This document shows positions 18,256 through 27,243 of a stretch of DNA of 64,000 nucleotides, piece after piece. The notes beneath the pieces are model-generated. The model was not told the origin of the DNA. It saw only the letters and a list, made by a program, of their open reading frames with translations, and ran no database searches. The translations under genes were made by a program, and so were the position numbers. Every line of letters begins with the position of its first letter. The first letter of the stretch is position 1. Source of the stretch: an uncultured Bacillota bacterium (GTDB taxonomy: Bacteria; Bacillota; Clostridia; Peptostreptococcales; Anaerovoracaceae); NCBI GenBank assembly GCA_927441425.1, contig CAKMKG010000007.1:1-64000 (forward strand). Reading direction: 5' to 3'.

Positions 18256-18585
18256 GTGGCCTCGTATAAACAAAACTGTATCTTCTGCGACGCACTCATT
18301 GATTCTGATTCTAGATTCTGTGTGAAATGCGGCAGTCGCAATCCATTTGCGATTTTATGTCCCCAGTGCAATCGGGCGGTTTCAAAAGAAGATGAAATCT
18401 GTTCGGGCTGCGGGCGTCAGCTTGTAATCCCGTGCCCCCACTGCGGCGCGAATACCTTTGTATTTGATAAATGCCAGAGTTGCGGGAAGAGTATGATGGT
18501 GCCTTGTTCCAATAAACGATGTGGTGAAATGGTATTCTTTCAGAATAGCCATTGCAGAGCCTGTGGAAAGAAAGTCGGAAAATAA
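18256..18585 (+). CDS. Multi-zinc-ribbon protein
   Basis: A 109-residue protein made almost wholly of CxxC knuckles: CIFCDALIDSDSRFCVKCG, CPQCNRAVSKEDEICSGCG, CPHCGANTFVFDKCQSCG and CSNKRCGEMVFFQNSHCRACG. Four zinc sites are expected. The start codon is GTG, preceded by AAAGGAG. It lies between two other zinc-ribbon genes with short gaps. Confidence 0.8.
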   Translation: MASYKQNCIFCDALIDSDSRFCVKCGSRNPFAILCPQCNRAVSKEDEICSGCGRQLVIPCPHCGANTFVFDKCQSCGKSMMVPCSNKRCGEMVFFQNSHCRACGKKVGK

Positions 18586-18602
18586 AACATGAGGTGAGAA
18601 TA

Positions 18603-19268
18603 ATGTTAAAAGCGTTTACAAGGAATTATGAAGATAATTCTACTGAATCAGGCTTCCAATTTACATTTTATTGCGACCTTTGCAATGACGGTTTCAAATC
18701 CTCCTTTGTGGAATCGGAAACCTATAGAAAAGGTTCATTGCTTCGGGGCGTTACAGGCGGAGCCAGAGTACTTGGAGGACTTTTAGGAGGAAGGCTGGGA
18801 GATGCAGTCTATCATGCCGGGTATGGAGGAGACATCCTATCCGAACGATTTGAAGGAATGAGTCCTGAATGGCAGAAGGAGCACGAAAAAGCCTTTGAAT
18901 ATGCGCAAAATGAGGCACAGCGTCATTTCCACCGCTGTCATAAATGCCGTCTTTGGGTATGCGATGCAGACTTGAATGAAGATGAGGGTCTTTGTGTAGA
19001 ATGTGCACCGAGAATGAATGTGGAGGTAGCCGCAGCTCGATCTAGAAAAATGGTTGAAGATATCAATGCGAAGGCAGATGAAACAACAGTTTTTAAGGGT
19101 GAGATCGAATCGAAAACCATTGCCTGCCCTGGCTGCGGAAAGCCGGGAGGCACGGGTAAATTTTGCAACAACTGCGGCGCCAATCTGTCTATGAATGTTT
19201 GCCCGGGCTGTGGCGCGGCCATCGCCCAGGGAGTGAAATTCTGTGGAGAGTGCGGGAAAAAACTATAG
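18603..19268 (+). CDS. Zinc-ribbon protein with glycine-rich segment
   Basis: A 221-residue protein. An N-terminal CDLCNDGF motif, a glycine-rich stretch (GVTGGARVLGGLLGGRLGD), a central CHKCRLWVC...CVEC site and two C-terminal ribbons (CPGCGKPGGTGKFCNNCG, CPGCGAAIAQGVKFCGECG) are seen. The start is ATG 18603 after GAGGTGAG. The glycine-rich part could associate with membranes or other copies, which is only a guess. Confidence 0.8.
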   Translation: MLKAFTRNYEDNSTESGFQFTFYCDLCNDGFKSSFVESETYRKGSLLRGVTGGARVLGGLLGGRLGDAVYHAGYGGDILSERFEGMSPEWQKEHEKAFEYAQNEAQRHFHRCHKCRLWVCDADLNEDEGLCVECAPRMNVEVAAARSRKMVEDINAKADETTVFKGEIESKTIACPGCGKPGGTGKFCNNCGANLSMNVCPGCGAAIAQGVKFCGECGKKL

Positions 19269-19290
19269 GTTACATAATGGAGGAAATCAA

Positions 19291-19830
19291 ATGAAAAAAA
19301 AGAAACTTCTACTGCTAACACTCGTGTTTTTCATCTCTCTGGGATTGCCGGGCTGTAAGGATGGGGGGAACCAGTCAGAGGATATTGTACCGGCGGAAGA
19401 AGCGGCCAATGCCGTAGAAATTGCTGATGAAGTAAAGATATCGATTGTACCACCGGAAGGGTGGAAGCCTGTGGAAGGCTCGGTGCTCCAGGTTCATTAT
19501 GGGAATGAGACGGCAAGCTTTATGGTAAAGACGGAAAGCTTTCCGGTCGATTCGCTGGACTCAGTTGTGGAAGAGGCAAAGGATATATTTACAAGCACTT
19601 TTGATGATGTTCAGTATATTGGAGAACCGGAGCGTATCACCATCGATGGGAAGGATGCAAGAAAGTTCACCTTTACTTGCGAGGTAAGCAGTATGAAGAT
19701 GAAGTTTGAATATGCTTATCTTTATGTGGGTAATGAGGTTTATGCCATCACATTTGGCGATCTAGCCGATCATTTTGACAGCTTAATTTCCGATTATGAG
19801 AAGATATTATCCGATATCAAATTTGAATAG
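19291..19830 (+). CDS. Lipoprotein, PsbP/DcrB-like fold
   Basis: A 179-residue lipoprotein with a KKKK-led signal peptide and lipobox LGLPGC near residue 20. The mature part (VKISIVPPEGWKPVEGS, ERITIDGKDARKFTF, YAYLYVGNEVYAITFG) follows the PsbP/DcrB/DUF1795 pattern. The start is ATG 19291 behind GGAGG. It closes the six-gene cluster. Confidence 0.75.
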   Translation: MKKKKLLLLTLVFFISLGLPGCKDGGNQSEDIVPAEEAANAVEIADEVKISIVPPEGWKPVEGSVLQVHYGNETASFMVKTESFPVDSLDSVVEEAKDIFTSTFDDVQYIGEPERITIDGKDARKFTFTCEVSSMKMKFEYAYLYVGNEVYAITFGDLADHFDSLISDYEKILSDIKFE

Positions 19831-19849
19831 GCTAAATAGAAGCATGCGA

Positions 19850-19879
19850 AAAGAGCAAGCGTCATAACGCTTGCTCTTT
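19850..19879. terminator. Bidirectional terminator
   Basis: AAAGAGCAAGCGT and ACGCTTGCTCTTT form a perfect 13-bp stem with a CATA loop. It serves the zinc-ribbon cluster (+) and the CoADR fusion (-). Confidence 0.85.
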
Positions 19880-19898
19880 GTGTGTCCAGACTCGTATA

Positions 19899-22460
19899 TT
19901 AAATGAACAGGTTTACGTTGGATTCCTCCGCATCACCAAGATATGCGGCGACGCCGGCATATTCGATTCCGTCGATGAGCTCCTCCTTGGTGATCCCCAT
20001 GACATCCATGGACATAGTGCAGGCAACGATCTTGACTCCGTTGAACATGGCCTGCTTCATCAAATCCTCCAGCGTATCGATATTCTTATCCTTCATGACC
20101 TTCCGCATCATGGCGGTACCCATCCCGCCCATATTCATGTTGGAAAGGGTGAGCTTGGAAGTACCTCTCGGCATCATGGCGCCGAACATGGCATCCATGA
20201 AAGGCTTCTTCACGCCCTGCTTCTCTTTTTTTCTCAAGGCATTCAGGCCCCAGAAGGTGAAGAACATGGTGACCGGTCTGCCCATAGCGGCAGCGCCGTT
20301 TGCAATGATGAAGGAGGCTAACACCTTATCCAGATCTCCGCTGAACACGATGAGGGTCTTTCCTTGGGAAACCGCAGCGGTATGGGAAGCATGCATAATT
20401 GAAGCGGCGGTGTCTGCTTCTGCCACATGACTTCCTCCAAGGCCCTTCTGTATATATACGACGGTTTCTTTCCCGACTCGTTCTGCCTTCAGCAGTGTAT
20501 TTCCCATCCTCTTGCACCATGCTTCAATATCTCTGGCGAAGCCCATGTCGGTAGCGGAGACCTGGAGTATTTCTCCATCATTCATTTCTTTGACGGACTG
20601 AAATACTCTCATGATCGGACCCGGACATTGAAGCCCGCTGCAATCAAGGGTTTGTTTCGCTACAATTTTATCCAAGTCGATGGTGTTGCTTTTTATTGCT
20701 TCTTCATGGTTCATGGGATTGCCTCCTTCTATATTTGAAGTGCGTTGTCCTGTGGCCTTCATCAATCTATCATGGCAGACGGATTTATAGAAGCTGGTAC
20801 CGCCGGGGAGCACTTTAACCTTTTCAAAACCGCTGTTCAAGAGTATTCTTGCAGCGTTATAAGATCTCACGCCGATGGCACAGTATGGGATAATCAGCTT
20901 GTTCTTATCCAGCTCATTGATGCGCTCCCTCAGTTGACCCAAGGGGATGTGACAGGAATTGGGGATTTGGAACGCCATTCTTTCCATCTCTTCCCCTACA
21001 TCCAGGATGATATAGTCGTCTCTTTCCGTCAGTTCCAACTCATCCAATCCATTCCAGTCAATGAATGAGGCGATGCCCTCCAATATATTCTCGGCGACAA
21101 AACCGAGCATGTTTACCGGATCCTTGGCGGAGGAATATGGTGGAGCATATGCCAGTTCCAGTTCTGCCAGATCGTAGATGGTCCCGCCCAATCGCATTGC
21201 TGTAGCAATGGTATCGATCCTTTTGTCTGCACCCTCCTGACCGACGATTTGCGCACCAAAGATCTTTCCGTCCTTGCCAAAGAGCAGCTTTAGCGTGAGC
21301 GGAGTTGCTCCCGGATAATAGCCTGCATGGGATTTCTGATTGATCAAGGCGACGAAGTAATCCTTATATAATTCTTTTCCCATGGATTTTAACGTTTTTT
21401 CGTTGATGCCGGTGGCGGCTACGGACAAATCAAAGACCTGCGCTATGGAGGTTCCCTGGGTTCCCTTATATTTTTCCGGCCTGCTTCTTAGCTGCCCTGT
21501 CTCTCTTGCGATATTGTTGGCACAGATGCGTCCTTGCTTATTCGCAGGGCCTGCCAGAGGGACCATGGTCTTGTTTTTGAAAACAAACTCTTCCACCTCG
21601 ATGACGTCGCCCACGGCATAAATATTCGGATCGGAGGTCTTTAAGTATTCGTTAACCACGATTCCGCCTCTGGCATTCAGCACCAGCTCACAGTCTTTTG
21701 CAAGCTGACTGTTTGGTTTGATGCCGATGGAAAGGATAACAAGCTCCGCTTCTATGGTTTTCCCATCCTGCAGTGTTATGGTTGTAACACCATCCTGATG
21801 GGCGAATTGCTTTACGCCGTTGTTCAACTCGAGCTGTACATGATTCATTCGCATGTTCTCATGAACCAGCTGTGCCATTTCATAGTCGATTGGCGCCATG
21901 ACCTGATTCAGCATTTCTATAACAGTAACCTCACAGCCCACTGCGTGGAGGTTCTCAGCCATTTCCAGACCGATAAACCCGCCTCCGATGACTGCGGCAC
22001 GCTTCGGCTTCTGTTCCGTAACGATTTTCTTGATGCGGTCCGTATCCGGTACGGTCCAGAGCGTATGGATTCCGGGACTTTCAATGCCGGGAATCGGCGG
22101 CTTCAGCGGAGAGGAACCGGTTGAAATAACAAGGATATCATAGCTTTCCTCATACTCCTCACCTGCTTTACCATTTTTCACACGAACCATTTTCCTGTCA
22201 CGATCAATAGACAGGACTTCATTGTTTACGCGTACGTCAATGTTAAACTTCGCTTTCATCCCTTCCGGTGTCTGCAGCAGCAAAGCATCTCGCTCCTTGA
22301 TCACGCCGCCGATATGGTAAGGCAGACCGCAATTTGCATAGGAAATATACTCACCTCGTTCAAACAGGATGATTTCCGTTGACTCATCCAGCCTTCTAAG
22401 CCGGGCCGCAGTGGTGGCACCGCCGGCTACCCCCCCGATGATTAATACCTTTTTACTCAT
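19899..22460 (-). CDS. CoA-disulfide reductase / rhodanese / TusA / DsrE four-domain fusion
   Basis: An 853-residue protein. Residues 1-450 are an FAD- and NAD(P)H-dependent disulfide reductase with IGGVAGGATTAARLRR and the CoADR-type single catalytic Cys44 in SYANCGLPY. A rhodanese domain (about 475-560) has Cys527 in YCAIGVRS. A TusA domain (about 603-672) has the CPGP motif (Cys612). A DsrE-like domain (about 700-853) has ACTMSMD. The set suggests sulfur-sulfur bond reduction with sulfane relay. AAGGAGGC precedes an in-frame ATG at 20714 (Met583), exactly at the rhodanese/TusA joint, so a separate 271-residue TusA-DsrE protein may also be made. Confidence 0.92.
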   Translation of the reverse strand: MSKKVLIIGGVAGGATTAARLRRLDESTEIILFERGEYISYANCGLPYHIGGVIKERDALLLQTPEGMKAKFNIDVRVNNEVLSIDRDRKMVRVKNGKAGEEYEESYDILVISTGSSPLKPPIPGIESPGIHTLWTVPDTDRIKKIVTEQKPKRAAVIGGGFIGLEMAENLHAVGCEVTVIEMLNQVMAPIDYEMAQLVHENMRMNHVQLELNNGVKQFAHQDGVTTITLQDGKTIEAELVILSIGIKPNSQLAKDCELVLNARGGIVVNEYLKTSDPNIYAVGDVIEVEEFVFKNKTMVPLAGPANKQGRICANNIARETGQLRSRPEKYKGTQGTSIAQVFDLSVAATGINEKTLKSMGKELYKDYFVALINQKSHAGYYPGATPLTLKLLFGKDGKIFGAQIVGQEGADKRIDTIATAMRLGGTIYDLAELELAYAPPYSSAKDPVNMLGFVAENILEGIASFIDWNGLDELELTERDDYIILDVGEEMERMAFQIPNSCHIPLGQLRERINELDKNKLIIPYCAIGVRSYNAARILLNSGFEKVKVLPGGTSFYKSVCHDRLMKATGQRTSNIEGGNPMNHEEAIKSNTIDLDKIVAKQTLDCSGLQCPGPIMRVFQSVKEMNDGEILQVSATDMGFARDIEAWCKRMGNTLLKAERVGKETVVYIQKGLGGSHVAEADTAASIMHASHTAAVSQGKTLIVFSGDLDKVLASFIIANGAAAMGRPVTMFFTFWGLNALRKKEKQGVKKPFMDAMFGAMMPRGTSKLTLSNMNMGGMGTAMMRKVMKDKNIDTLEDLMKQAMFNGVKIVACTMSMDVMGITKEELIDGIEYAGVAAYLGDAEESNVNLFI

Positions 22461-22621
22461 GGGATTCTTCTCCTATTCTTTATTTTCATTGTATTTAATT
22501 TGTTATTTATATAACGATCTATACCCATAGTAGCATTTTTTAAGCGCTCACTCAGTGACTTTGTCACACAATCGTAAATTCAAATTGATTTTTCCGACAA
22601 GGGTGCTATAATGAAGATAAA

Positions 22622-22654
22622 TTCATAATGTAAAATAATATTTCATATTATGAA
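22622..22654. promoter_or_regulatory. AT-rich dyad in the divergent intergenic region
   Basis: TTCATAAT and ATTATGAA face each other across 17 bases, and the right half lies in a smaller palindrome TTCATATTATGAA. It lies between the CoADR fusion and the S66 peptidase and could be a regulator site. The rest of the 250-base gap shows nothing clear. Confidence 0.4.
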
Positions 22655-22710
22655 CATTTTCGGCCTGTTAAAACATAAAATAGCAATGAAAAGAGGTGAA
22701 AACAAGAAGA

Positions 22711-23658
22711 ATGAAAAAGGCAAAAAAACTGGAAATCGGAGATACCATAGGATTGATTTCTCCATCGAGCCCCTCAGAGAAAAAAAGCGAGATTGTCCGT
22801 GGCGTCGAAACCATGGAACGCCTGGGATACAAAGTAGTTCTGTCAAAGAATCTCAACAAAGCGAAAGGACTTGTCGCGGGAACGGAAGAAGAACGAGGGG
22901 ACGATCTGAACGAAATGTTTCGGAGGGACGATATTGATGCAGTTTTTGTAACACAGGGAGGATACGGCGCAGCACAGATGATCCGCCATATCGACTTCGA
23001 CATGATTGCGCGGAATCCGAAAATCTTTACCGGATTCAGCGACATTACCTCTCTGCATCTGGCCATCATGAAGTTCTCCCAAGTGGTTACCTTCCACAGC
23101 CCGGGGATATCACGCTTCAACAGTGAAGAACTGACAGATTACACCAAAGAAGCATTTTTTAGAGCGATCACGCAGACGGAACCCATCGGCGAAATTAAGC
23201 TTGCCAATCCCAAGAAGTGGATCAATCGAATCCATCAGGGAACAGCAGAGGGAATCATTACCGGCGGCAATCTCACCTTGATCTGCGCAACCCTAGGGAC
23301 ACCTTATGAGATAGACACAAGAGGCAAAATTTTATTCTTTGAGGATCTGGATACGGAGCCTTGGATTTTCGATCATATGCTTTCCCATCTGAGAAATGCA
23401 GGAAAGCTTGAGCAGGCTGCCGGGATCGTCATCGGAGAATGCCAAAACTGTGTGCCGTTCCTGTACAATCCCGGTTATTATGTGGATACCAGCCTGGAAG
23501 ATGTCCTGGACTATTATATTAAGCCACTCTCGGTACCGGCTATTTATGGGCTGCCTATGGGGCATACGGATGATTTGGCTACGATCCCTCTTGGCGTTGG
23601 AGCGCGGCTGGATGCGGACAATAAAAAGCTTGAGATTCTGGAAGGCGGAGTCGTTTAG
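22711..23658 (+). CDS. S66 family peptidase, LD-carboxypeptidase-like
   Basis: A 315-residue serine peptidase of the LdcA/MccF family, which trims tetrapeptide stems of muropeptides or related amide bonds. The N-terminus GDTIGLISPSSP, VTQGGYGAAQ, the nucleophile region GFSDITSLH and FFEDLDTEPWIFD are recognisable. I start at ATG 22711 (AGAGGTGA 11 bases upstream); GTG 22696 is possible. It precedes a peptide importer, consistent with peptide or muropeptide recycling. Confidence 0.88.
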   Translation: MKKAKKLEIGDTIGLISPSSPSEKKSEIVRGVETMERLGYKVVLSKNLNKAKGLVAGTEEERGDDLNEMFRRDDIDAVFVTQGGYGAAQMIRHIDFDMIARNPKIFTGFSDITSLHLAIMKFSQVVTFHSPGISRFNSEELTDYTKEAFFRAITQTEPIGEIKLANPKKWINRIHQGTAEGIITGGNLTLICATLGTPYEIDTRGKILFFEDLDTEPWIFDHMLSHLRNAGKLEQAAGIVIGECQNCVPFLYNPGYYVDTSLEDVLDYYIKPLSVPAIYGLPMGHTDDLATIPLGVGARLDADNKKLEILEGGVV

Positions 23659-23740
23659 AATCAAATCAAAAAAACAAAAAGCAATCAAGAAATCGATTGG
23701 ATGGAAATTTTTGATGGAAATCTCATAGGAGGAGAAAGAA

Positions 23741-25366
23741 ATGAAAAAGAACAAACTCTTAGCTTGGATACTTGCTTTGTTAGTATGCATCAGTCTTGCA
23801 GGCTGCGGCGGTGCCCAAACGACGGAAGGCGTGAATACGTTCCGTATCGGAACCACGACGTCCATTGACACCTTAAATCCATTGTCCTCATATATGCAGG
23901 TCGGATTTGAGGTGTTTTTACTTATTTATGATCCATTGGTAAGGTATGACGAGAATTTTGAATCGGTAGGAAGTCTTGCAGAAAGCTGGACCTCCAGCGA
24001 GGACGGACTGACCTGGACCTTCAACCTGAGAGAAGGAGTCATCTGGCATGACGGCGAGCCCCTTACCTCGGATGACGTGAAATTTACATATGACCTGATG
24101 ATGGAAAATGGTCTTGGCTATATGTATTCCTCTTATCTGACCGGCATCAGCGCCATCGAATGTCCGGATGAAAAAACCGTTGTCATTAAAACCGAAGAGC
24201 CGAAAGCCAACATGCTAATGAACACGACGCCAATCCTGCCCCAGCACATCTGGAGTGAGATTGATACAGAAGAATTGGAACTGTACACCAATGCGAGTCC
24301 TGTAGGAACGGGACCCTTCAAATTTGACTCCAGCAGCGAGGGAGTCATCAAGCTGGTTAAGAATGACGCCTACTTCGGAACGGTTCCTGCCATGGACGAA
24401 TGTGTCTTTGTAAGCTATTCCAATACCGACACCATGGCACAGGCCTTGTCCCTGGGGGAAATCGATGGGGCGTTCAATATTGGTTACGCGCAGAAAAAAC
24501 AGCTTGACGCAGACGAGAACGTCACCCTGATCTCCGGCGAAATTCCGGGATTCACCCAGATCGGCGTCAATGTATGGACTGATCCGGCAAGCAAAGGGAA
24601 TCCTCTGCTGAAGGATAAGGCGATCCGGCAGGCGATAGACTGTGCCATCGACAAACAGAAAATGATTGATATGGTTTATGGCGGAGAGGGCTCGGTGGGC
24701 ACGACGCTCCTGAATCCGGGACAGTTCTACCATTATGAACCGACTGCGGAGGAGCTTCGTTCCTATAACATAGAGAAAGCCAACGCACGTTTAGATCAGG
24801 CCGGATATATGGATACAGACGGCGATGGAATTAGAGAAGCTTCAAACGGCAGCAAACTGGAGTTCTCATTGATCACCATTGCGGATAATTCGGATGAAAT
24901 CAAAGCAGGTCAGCTCATCGTTTCCGATTGCGAGAAAATCGGAATCGGGATTAAAAACGAAACCATGGATGACGGAGCGCTGTATGATAAAATTATCTCC
25001 GGAGACTTTGATCTGTTCATCTGGGGCTGGGGAGGAGATATCGATCCGAGCGTCATTCTGGAGCTTTTGACTACTGGGCAGATCGGCGCCAACAATGAGC
25101 CTCATTTTTCCAATGCAGAATATGATGCTTTGTTTTTAGAACAGGCAACTATGATGGATGAAAAGGAGAGACAGGCAGCGGTATTCGAAATGCAGAGAAT
25201 CGCTTATGACGAGGCACCGTACATCATTCTTTTGTATGACAACAACCTGCAGGCCATCCGTTCTGATCGCTGGACAGGATTCAAGCAGATTCCCGCGGAG
25301 ACCGGACTGTTCTTCCTTAATATAAACTTTGACAATTATATCAACATCAAACCGATTGTTGAATAG
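23741..25366 (+). CDS. Peptide-binding lipoprotein of ABC importer (family 5)
   Basis: A 541-residue lipoprotein: signal peptide with lipobox SLAGC near residue 22, then the family-5 pattern (NTFRIGTTTSIDTLNPL, LAESWTSSEDGLTWTFNLRE, WHDGEPLTSDDVKFTYD, VGTGPFKFD). It delivers oligopeptides, dipeptides or a metal complex to the permeases downstream. A GGAGGAG site precedes the ATG. First gene of a five-gene transporter operon. Confidence 0.93.
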   Translation: MKKNKLLAWILALLVCISLAGCGGAQTTEGVNTFRIGTTTSIDTLNPLSSYMQVGFEVFLLIYDPLVRYDENFESVGSLAESWTSSEDGLTWTFNLREGVIWHDGEPLTSDDVKFTYDLMMENGLGYMYSSYLTGISAIECPDEKTVVIKTEEPKANMLMNTTPILPQHIWSEIDTEELELYTNASPVGTGPFKFDSSSEGVIKLVKNDAYFGTVPAMDECVFVSYSNTDTMAQALSLGEIDGAFNIGYAQKKQLDADENVTLISGEIPGFTQIGVNVWTDPASKGNPLLKDKAIRQAIDCAIDKQKMIDMVYGGEGSVGTTLLNPGQFYHYEPTAEELRSYNIEKANARLDQAGYMDTDGDGIREASNGSKLEFSLITIADNSDEIKAGQLIVSDCEKIGIGIKNETMDDGALYDKIISGDFDLFIWGWGGDIDPSVILELLTTGQIGANNEPHFSNAEYDALFLEQATMMDEKERQAAVFEMQRIAYDEAPYIILLYDNNLQAIRSDRWTGFKQIPAETGLFFLNINFDNYINIKPIVE

Positions 25367-25381
25367 TAAGCAGAGGTTTTC

Positions 25382-26350
25382 ATGAAGAAAAGAAGCTTGA
25401 TTCAAAAAAGCATATACGCTGTGATTACGATATTTGCAGTGCTGGTATTCAATTACCTACTATTTCGGGTACTGCCGGGGGATCCCCTGTCCATGATGAT
25501 GAGGAATCCAAAGGCAACGCCGGAGATGATCGAAGGAATGAGACAGCTCTTTGGGCTGGATCAACCTTGGTATGTCCAGCTATATTTGTACTTCAAAAAT
25601 TTATTGGCCGGAGATCTGGGCATGTCCTTCTACTTCAAGCAGCCCGTCAGCAGTGTCATCGGCGCGCGGATTATGCCGACGATCATCATGGTAGGACTCG
25701 CTGAGGTCGTGGCCATCTTCGCGGGAATTATCATCGGACTTATCGCAGCCTGGAAAAGAGGTACAAGAATCGATGTTGCGACACTGGGATTTTCTCTCGT
25801 CACCTATTCCATGCCCACCTTCTGGCTGGGTATGGTCATCGTGGTTGTCTTTAGTGTTAATCTTCACCTGTTTCCAACAAGCGGCATTCTGACGCCGGGG
25901 ATGACCTATCAAACGACAGGGGCAATGGTGGCAGATTATATCAGGCATCTGATTCTTCCTACTCTGACCATGAGCATCGTTTTGATCGGGGAATACGCCT
26001 TGACCATGCGGAACACCTTGACAGATGTGCTATCGGAGGATTATATCACGACAGCAAAAGCGAAGGGCTTTGACAACAAGTATATTTTGAGAAAGCATGC
26101 GCTGCCCAATGCCATGCTACCTATGGTAACCCTGATCGCAATCAATTTGGGACTGGTCGTCGGCGGTACGGTTCAGGTTGAGACGGTCTTCTCCTGGCCG
26201 GGGCTTGGAAGCCTCATGTATGAAGCGCTGAGAGCCCGGGATTACCCGCTGCTTCAAGGCGTGTTCCTGCTGGTGACGGTCTCCGTCGTCGTTGCCAATT
26301 TCATTGCAGATATCACCTATTCCTATATCGACCCCAGAGTCAAAGAGTAG
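25382..26350 (+). CDS. ABC transporter permease, DppB/OppB type
   Basis: A 322-residue inner-membrane permease with six membrane segments. The N-terminal FRVLPGDPLSMMM, and the ATPase-contact loop YITTAKAKGFDNKYILRKHALPNAMLP, are diagnostic. The gene follows the binding protein by 15 bases. Confidence 0.93.
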   Translation: MKKRSLIQKSIYAVITIFAVLVFNYLLFRVLPGDPLSMMMRNPKATPEMIEGMRQLFGLDQPWYVQLYLYFKNLLAGDLGMSFYFKQPVSSVIGARIMPTIIMVGLAEVVAIFAGIIIGLIAAWKRGTRIDVATLGFSLVTYSMPTFWLGMVIVVVFSVNLHLFPTSGILTPGMTYQTTGAMVADYIRHLILPTLTMSIVLIGEYALTMRNTLTDVLSEDYITTAKAKGFDNKYILRKHALPNAMLPMVTLIAINLGLVVGGTVQVETVFSWPGLGSLMYEALRARDYPLLQGVFLLVTVSVVVANFIADITYSYIDPRVKE

Positions 26351-26366
26351 AAGGGAGGCAGAGACA

Positions 26367-27239
26367 TTGCACTATAAAGAATTTCGTTACAGGAAGCTGA
26401 AAGAATTTTTCCGCGCGGTCAAAAACAATAAAATGGCGCTCTTCGGATCGGTGACCCTGATGTTTTTCCTTCTTGTCGCTGTCTTCGGACCGATTCTCAT
26501 GCCCTTTTCAACACTGGATTTTGGTAATGTGGAGGATATACTACTTCCGCCAAGCGGAGACCATCTCCTGGGCACCGACGACATGGGCAGGGATATTTTG
26601 GCCAATTTGATTTCCGGAAGCAGAATCTCATTGCTGATCGGGATTATGGCGACGCTGATCTCCATGATTATCGGCTGTGTCATCGGAATTGTGTCCGGAT
26701 ACTTTGGGAAGCGGATCGATCAGCTGCTGATGCGGTTTACCGATTTCTTTCTGGTCATTCCATGGCTGCCTTTGATGATGGTTCTTGCAGCTGTGCTGGG
26801 AACAAACATCTGGAATATCATCTTTGTCATAGGAATCACCAGCTGGGCCGGAACGGCAAGAATTGTCAGAGCCCAGACCCTGTCCGTCAAGGAACGACAA
26901 TTTGTTGAACGGACCATTTCCCTTGGGGCCGGCAGTAAACACATCATGCTTCATCACATCCTGCCCAATGTATTTCCTCTGGTTTTTGCCAACACGGTTC
27001 TGGTAGCCTCCATTGCCATCGTATCGGAAACAACCCTGAGCTTTTTGGGTCTGGGAGATCCGAGCCAGGCAAGCTGGGGGATGATGCTCCACTATGCCTT
27101 TGAAAGCGGTGCGGCCAGTGCGGGTGCCTACTGGTATTATTTGCCTCCGGGCTTTTGTGTGGTAGCAGTGGTATTGTCCTTCACCCTCATGGGCTATGCC
27201 TTTGACGAAATACTGAATCCAAAATTGAAGGGCAGGTAA
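26367..27239 (+). CDS. ABC transporter permease, DppC/OppC type
   Basis: A 290-residue permease with the expected motifs LLGTDDMGRDILANLISGSR and FVERTISLGAGSKHIMLHHILPN. The start is TTG 26367, with AAGGGAGG 8 bases upstream; the ORF-track start at 26292 overlaps dppB and lacks a ribosome site. It pairs with the DppB-type protein. Confidence 0.92.
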   Translation: MHYKEFRYRKLKEFFRAVKNNKMALFGSVTLMFFLLVAVFGPILMPFSTLDFGNVEDILLPPSGDHLLGTDDMGRDILANLISGSRISLLIGIMATLISMIIGCVIGIVSGYFGKRIDQLLMRFTDFFLVIPWLPLMMVLAAVLGTNIWNIIFVIGITSWAGTARIVRAQTLSVKERQFVERTISLGAGSKHIMLHHILPNVFPLVFANTVLVASIAIVSETTLSFLGLGDPSQASWGMMLHYAFESGAASAGAYWYYLPPGFCVVAVVLSFTLMGYAFDEILNPKLKGR

Positions 27240-27243
27240 GAAT

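Noticed and set aside
19899-20430. Plus-strand ORFs antisense to the CoADR fusion (19878-20738)
   Set aside because: They are shadows of a strongly supported minus-strand gene and have no recognisable domains.
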